Source of the DNA: Cristatella mucedo
Lineage: Eukaryota; Bryozoa; Phylactolaemata; Cristatellidae
Reading direction: 5' to 3'
Assembly (NCBI GenBank): GCA_009760855.2
Contig: WPIO01000329.1
Coordinates: 1 to 64,000 of the forward strand
DNA length: 64,000 nucleotides
Numbering within the stretch: position 1 is the first letter of the stretch; every line of letters starts with the position of its first letter. The translations under genes were made by a program, and so were the position numbers. The notes under the pieces were generated by a model. That model was not told the origin of the DNA. It was given only the letters and a program-made list of their open reading frames with translations, and did no database searches. Shown here piece after piece: positions 60,890-64,000 of the stretch.

Positions 60890-61557
60890 TGCAGCTTTGT
60901 TTACAACGGCTTGCTAAATTTTAGCTTTAAAGTGATTAGACAGGTCACATCGGCCAAATACTTAGGGGCACATACCGTGAACATTAGTGTACATACAAAC
61001 AATTGTGTTTACTAGACTGCTCAAGAAAAGAGCCCATCCCGGCATGCGTTCTATGCCATTGACGAAAGACACCCTTTCTTATAGATTTCTCTAAACACGA
61101 TCCCAAACAAGATGAAATGCTCAAAAATGGTGCAAAAAAGCAAAAGGCCTGGCAGATAAGACGGTTGCAATTGTAATAAGAGGCACCAACAGATATACAT
61201 AAGCATTAGTAAAAATGCAAGGTCGATAAGTAACAGGCTTCTACTAGCTATGGCTCACCATCAAGTTGTTAACCTGATGATGCAATCTATAAGAAACTGT
61301 GCACTCATACACTAGTACAAACACTTTTCGGTCACTTCAGTTTCCATACTGCATACAATGGGAGTTTATCTCTGTAAGTACAAAAAAGCCTCTGGCAAAT
61401 TCAGATGTAAAAATAGTGAGCTAAATAACTTTGTAGGGTAAAACGACTGACAGAATGCCTGATAAGGGGCATTACAGAATACAATATATAAAAAGAGCGT
61501 TAACAGTTTCATAACATAAACGTTAAGATACAAGTTAGCTGAAAGACTCGAAAGTTC
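60890..61557. other. Anonymous sequence, probable gene B 3' UTR and downstream
   Basis: Lies downstream of the gene B stop on the minus strand. No AATAAA (TTTATT on plus) was found close to the stop, so the end of the transcript is unknown. Confidence 0.4.
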
Positions 61558-61798
61558 TCATCCTGAAGGCTCATATAGGTCATTGTCGACTAATTCAAAG
61601 TCAGGCTTTCTCGCTGACTGCCAGACATTAATCTCATAGTTAGTTGGCACCGTAGCTGGTAATAGTGTATTTGCTACAGCACTACTCAGCATGGGCAGAA
61701 GCTGCTCGCCATGATCGAGTGATTGCCCGAGTTCCTCAAATCCAGGAGATGCTACCGATTCTTTTAAAGCTGTCGCACTTTTTCTGGCTCGAAGCCGC
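61558..61798 (-). CDS. Gene B last exon: cytoplasmic tail
   Basis: Read on the minus strand, acceptor TTTGAATTATAG ends at 61,799 and the exon starts at 61,798 with one base completing AGG (R), phase 2. It encodes RLRARKSATALKES, then about 65 more residues to DFELVDNDLYEPSG and a TGA at 61,560-61,558. The cluster RRLRARK is a stop-transfer signal next to the preceding transmembrane exon. The tail has two tyrosines, in NYEIN and DLYEPSG, possible SH2-type docking sites after phosphorylation; spacing and residues do not fit an ITAM. The exon reads in frame across an 87-base intron from the transmembrane exon, which makes it convincing although no family is recognised. Confidence 0.82.
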
Positions 61799-61885
61799 CT
61801 ATAATTCAAAGCAACCAAAGAACACACAAAGTCAAACAGGAATAGACATCAGCAGAGTGGTTAAGCTTGCTGTTAAAGTACATAC

Positions 61886-62003
61886 CTATACATAAGCAAT
61901 ATCACAACAACTCCAGCACTGGCTGTCAAAACTACGACGACGACGATTATACCGGTGATTACATCAGAAGATTGAGCACTGATCTTGCCTCCTCCATGTA
62001 GAT
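61886..62003 (-). CDS. Gene B transmembrane exon
   Basis: Minus strand. Acceptor TTTATTTTTGTATAG precedes 62,003; donor TATAG|GTATGT ends the exon at 61,886. Entry is phase 1 (completing GAT) and exit phase 2, matching the next exon. Residues LHGGGKISAQSSD form an extracellular juxtamembrane stalk, then VITGIIVVVVVLTASAGVVV plus ILLM is a single helix (about 24 residues), then YRR. The phase-1 entry is the same as in gene A domain exons, so an upstream Ig-like domain to the right of 62,003 would fit. No such exon was identified before the window end, so the extracellular part of gene B is unknown. Confidence 0.82.
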
Positions 62004-63119
62004 CTATACAAAAATAAAGATAGGAAACTTCAGCAGAACTGTACATATAGTAGCTGCATATGAGATATAATAAGAAGAAGAATAAAAATAACGTCATTTG
62101 CAAAACAAATTGGGAAAACTAAATCTCTGTCCAGAACTTTACAACTGCCTGGAACGGAAGCTTAGAACCAGCCAAAGCACAAGTTTACCATGCTTAGACT
62201 AGCATGCAAAATTACACAAGAACACATTTTAGGCCATTGGTTTGAAGGACCCTTGGTTATTAATGTTCAGTAAGTAATGCTGCATGTGACCATGCAAAGC
62301 ACACCGACAAAAAAACACGAATACACGGGAATAAAGAAGGAAGGCCAGAACACATCTTTAGCTGAGATGCATGGCTGAAAAGGACAAAAAAAGTAAATGT
62401 GGGCACTGACCGATACCAGAACACCATTACAGAATTTTGGTGGATACGAACTACTGGCCCAATCATCAAAATCTGTCAATTTCGAAAATGGAATGAAGAG
62501 CCAACAGCAAGCCGACGAGAGTGTGCAGCACGAACACTCTAGCCCCATTTGAGAGTAGTGGCATTGGAGGACTCCAAATTTAGTGTGGACCTTTACTTAT
62601 CTTCTTCGTAATACGAATGAGTATTCTACTCATATCTTAGCTGTGACTGCACATAAGCTGCCCTGCACATGTGCTACTAAAAACACTACCTACTAAGCAA
62701 AAGTTGCGATATCGCCGTTAGTTCATACCTACTAGAAGATCTTTTTAGGCAGGACAGTAAGAACCTCCCTTCATCCTGAGTTAGCCCTATCAAACATTAC
62801 GAAATTTAAGTTAAAAGTACCATTAGGAACTCGCTGCGTTAATGGCTCATTTGCCATGCCCCCTGAATGATGTGAAAAGTGGACCTTCGGTTCTAGAAGT
62901 TCCTAAGGTTCCAGGAAAATTTCGTTGGCAATGAGTCTGCCGCGCCGGCTACATGTCTCCCAGCTTGAAAACTACCCTACCGTTGTCGCTCAGTTAAGAC
63001 TTCATTACAGAGTGCTAAACTAGTGTAAATGAACTATCAACCTGGAACCGCAGTCATATTCGGCCGACAAATGCTAAACGTGCTTGCTGCAGCTCCACTA
63101 CTTCTAGTTGGCTGCCCCC
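62004..63119. other. Probable gene B intron, no exon found
   Basis: Upstream of gene B on the minus strand. A strong minus acceptor (TTTTTTTGTCCTTTTCAG, near 62,375) is followed by a frame with a signal-peptide-like segment (MCSGLPSLFPCIRVFLSVC) but also by a stop and no usable donor, so I do not call an exon. Confidence 0.4.
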
Positions 63120-63845
63120 CCCCAAGAATGGGGCAGCATCGAAAATCCTGGAAAAGCTAAAATTAAATTCTGCTTGCTAAATGTCAGCTCACTAATATCC
63201 AATGGGTTATTTACTTAACCAGGCTACCCAAGAGAAGTTTTTGCTGATCAAAACATGGTGACGGCCTGATCTGGCAGATGCATACCTGAGACCTGGTATT
63301 CATTTATTGCAATCCCAGGGTTCTCTCAGGGGGTGGCAGTGTTGCTATCATTGGTCGTGAATCATTTGTCTAAAAGACCTGTGGCTTTTCGAATGGGCTA
63401 TCACTTGAATCTGCTGCTATCAGGTACACATAAAAGACCACGCATCTCGCAGCCGTGATCTACTGGTCTCTTTCTGGCTGTGTAACCTTGTTCATGGAAG
63501 AGTTTTCTTGTTCCTCACTACAATATGCAGCATGTAGACAAAATGTATTGATTGCAAGGCTTCGATATTCATGCTGACAACCCTTGCAACCGCCAAGTCT
63601 GCTAGTGTCTTGACTGACTAGAGGACATCGGTTTGATCAAACAAGATAATCAAGCTACTCGCGTTTGTCAAAAAATAGTGGATCTTCTCATTACAAGGAA
63701 GTCTACCCTACTGACCTCGTTGTTTGCCCAATGCCCATATCAGATCATTACTCAGCCTTGTTCATTGTTTTTTTCAATGGTCCGTGAAAGTTAATATCGA
63801 GTTTATCGAGCAATGCAACTTTAAAAGCATTGACCCTGAAATATT
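63120..63845 (+). mobile_element. LINE endonuclease-domain fragment
   Basis: Plus-strand remnants of an apurinic-endonuclease-like domain of a CR1/L2-type element: LKFCLLNVSSLISNG (near 63,163), ETWYSFIAIPGFSQGVAVL (near 63,285), FNIHADNPCNRQVC (near 63,565), LEDIGLIKQDNQATRVCQK and IVDLLITRKSTLLTSL (near 63,620-63,720), PYQIITQPCSLFF. Numerous stops and shifts. Family A or a close relative; the 3' half is missing. Confidence 0.75.
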
Positions 63846-64000
63846 TTTGAATAATAATAATAATGCACTTGATATGGCACCCCCAGAGAACTCAATCTCT
63901 TTCTAGGCGCTGTACATTTGCTGCAAAGGGAAATGCAATTTAATGGTGAGTAATATCATGCTTGATAAACAAATAACATAAATACCATGGTTAGTGGTGA
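63846..64000 (-). mobile_element. LINE family A 3' end, runs off the window
   Basis: AATAATAATAATAATGCACT, CCAGAGAACTCAATCTCTTT and GGTGAGTAATATCATGCTTG on the minus strand. The copy continues past base 64,000. It is oriented opposite to the endonuclease fragment it abuts, a third possible head-to-head pair. Confidence 0.9.

Noticed and set aside
62260-62430. Gene B signal-peptide exon on the minus strand (MCSGLPSLFPCIRVFLSVC)
   Set aside because: A strong acceptor precedes it, but the frame meets a stop with no usable donor, and a first exon should not need an acceptor.

Overview
The window is animal (metazoan) nuclear DNA. It has long introns with GT..AG borders, CR1/L2-type LINEs, tRNA-derived SINEs, (GT)n, (CA)n and (TACA)n microsatellites, and no bacterial-style gene packing. 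It looks like an invertebrate, but nothing here fixes the phylum. Gene density is very low, and most apparent open frames are LINE debris or chance.

Two protein-coding genes can be defended, and both are partial. Gene A (plus strand, 27,940 to 48,954) has at least four exons: three immunoglobulin-like domain exons (27,940-28,356; 37,169-37,543; 44,706-45,029) and a last exon (48,443-48,954) with one transmembrane helix and a serine-rich cytoplasmic tail. All junctions are phase 1 and each joined codon is sense, so the exons read as one type I membrane protein. The signal peptide and any earlier domains were not found. The tail has no tyrosine and ends in an RVRFAD motif that resembles a docking site for protein phosphatase 1. 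Gene B (minus strand) shows only its last two exons (62,003-61,886 and 61,798-61,558): a juxtamembrane segment, a valine-rich transmembrane helix, and a tail of about 80 residues with two tyrosines. A and B are convergent, 12.6 kb apart tail to tail. They could belong to a cluster of surface receptor or adhesion genes, possibly for recognition, but that is inference.

The rest is mobile-element sediment. LINE family A has AAT/ATT tails and a 3' end with the GCGC-containing motif; about seventeen pieces are present on both strands. LINE family B has TTACA/ACATT tails; about eight pieces. A tRNA-derived SINE shares its 3' end with LINE A, which suggests it was mobilised by the LINE A machinery. 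Several insertions are nested, and two LINE A copies have the inverted layout expected from twin priming. A 1.29-kb element (49,347-50,636) has C-rich/G-rich terminal inverted repeats and an 8-bp near-perfect target duplication, and carries a degenerate TTTAGGG block and a long (GT)n tract. GC-rich blocks at 51.9-53.8 kb and 59.3-60.4 kb and a stretch at 39.2-39.6 kb look like pieces of LTR elements.

Layout: 1-8.2 kb has no recognisable gene; 8.2-27.9 kb is LINE/SINE remnants in anonymous sequence; 27.9-49.1 kb is gene A with repeat-filled introns; 49.3-61.5 kb is the TIR element, microsatellites, GC-rich retroelement pieces and nested LINEs; 61.5-62.0 kb is the 3' end of gene B; 63.1-64.0 kb is more LINE.
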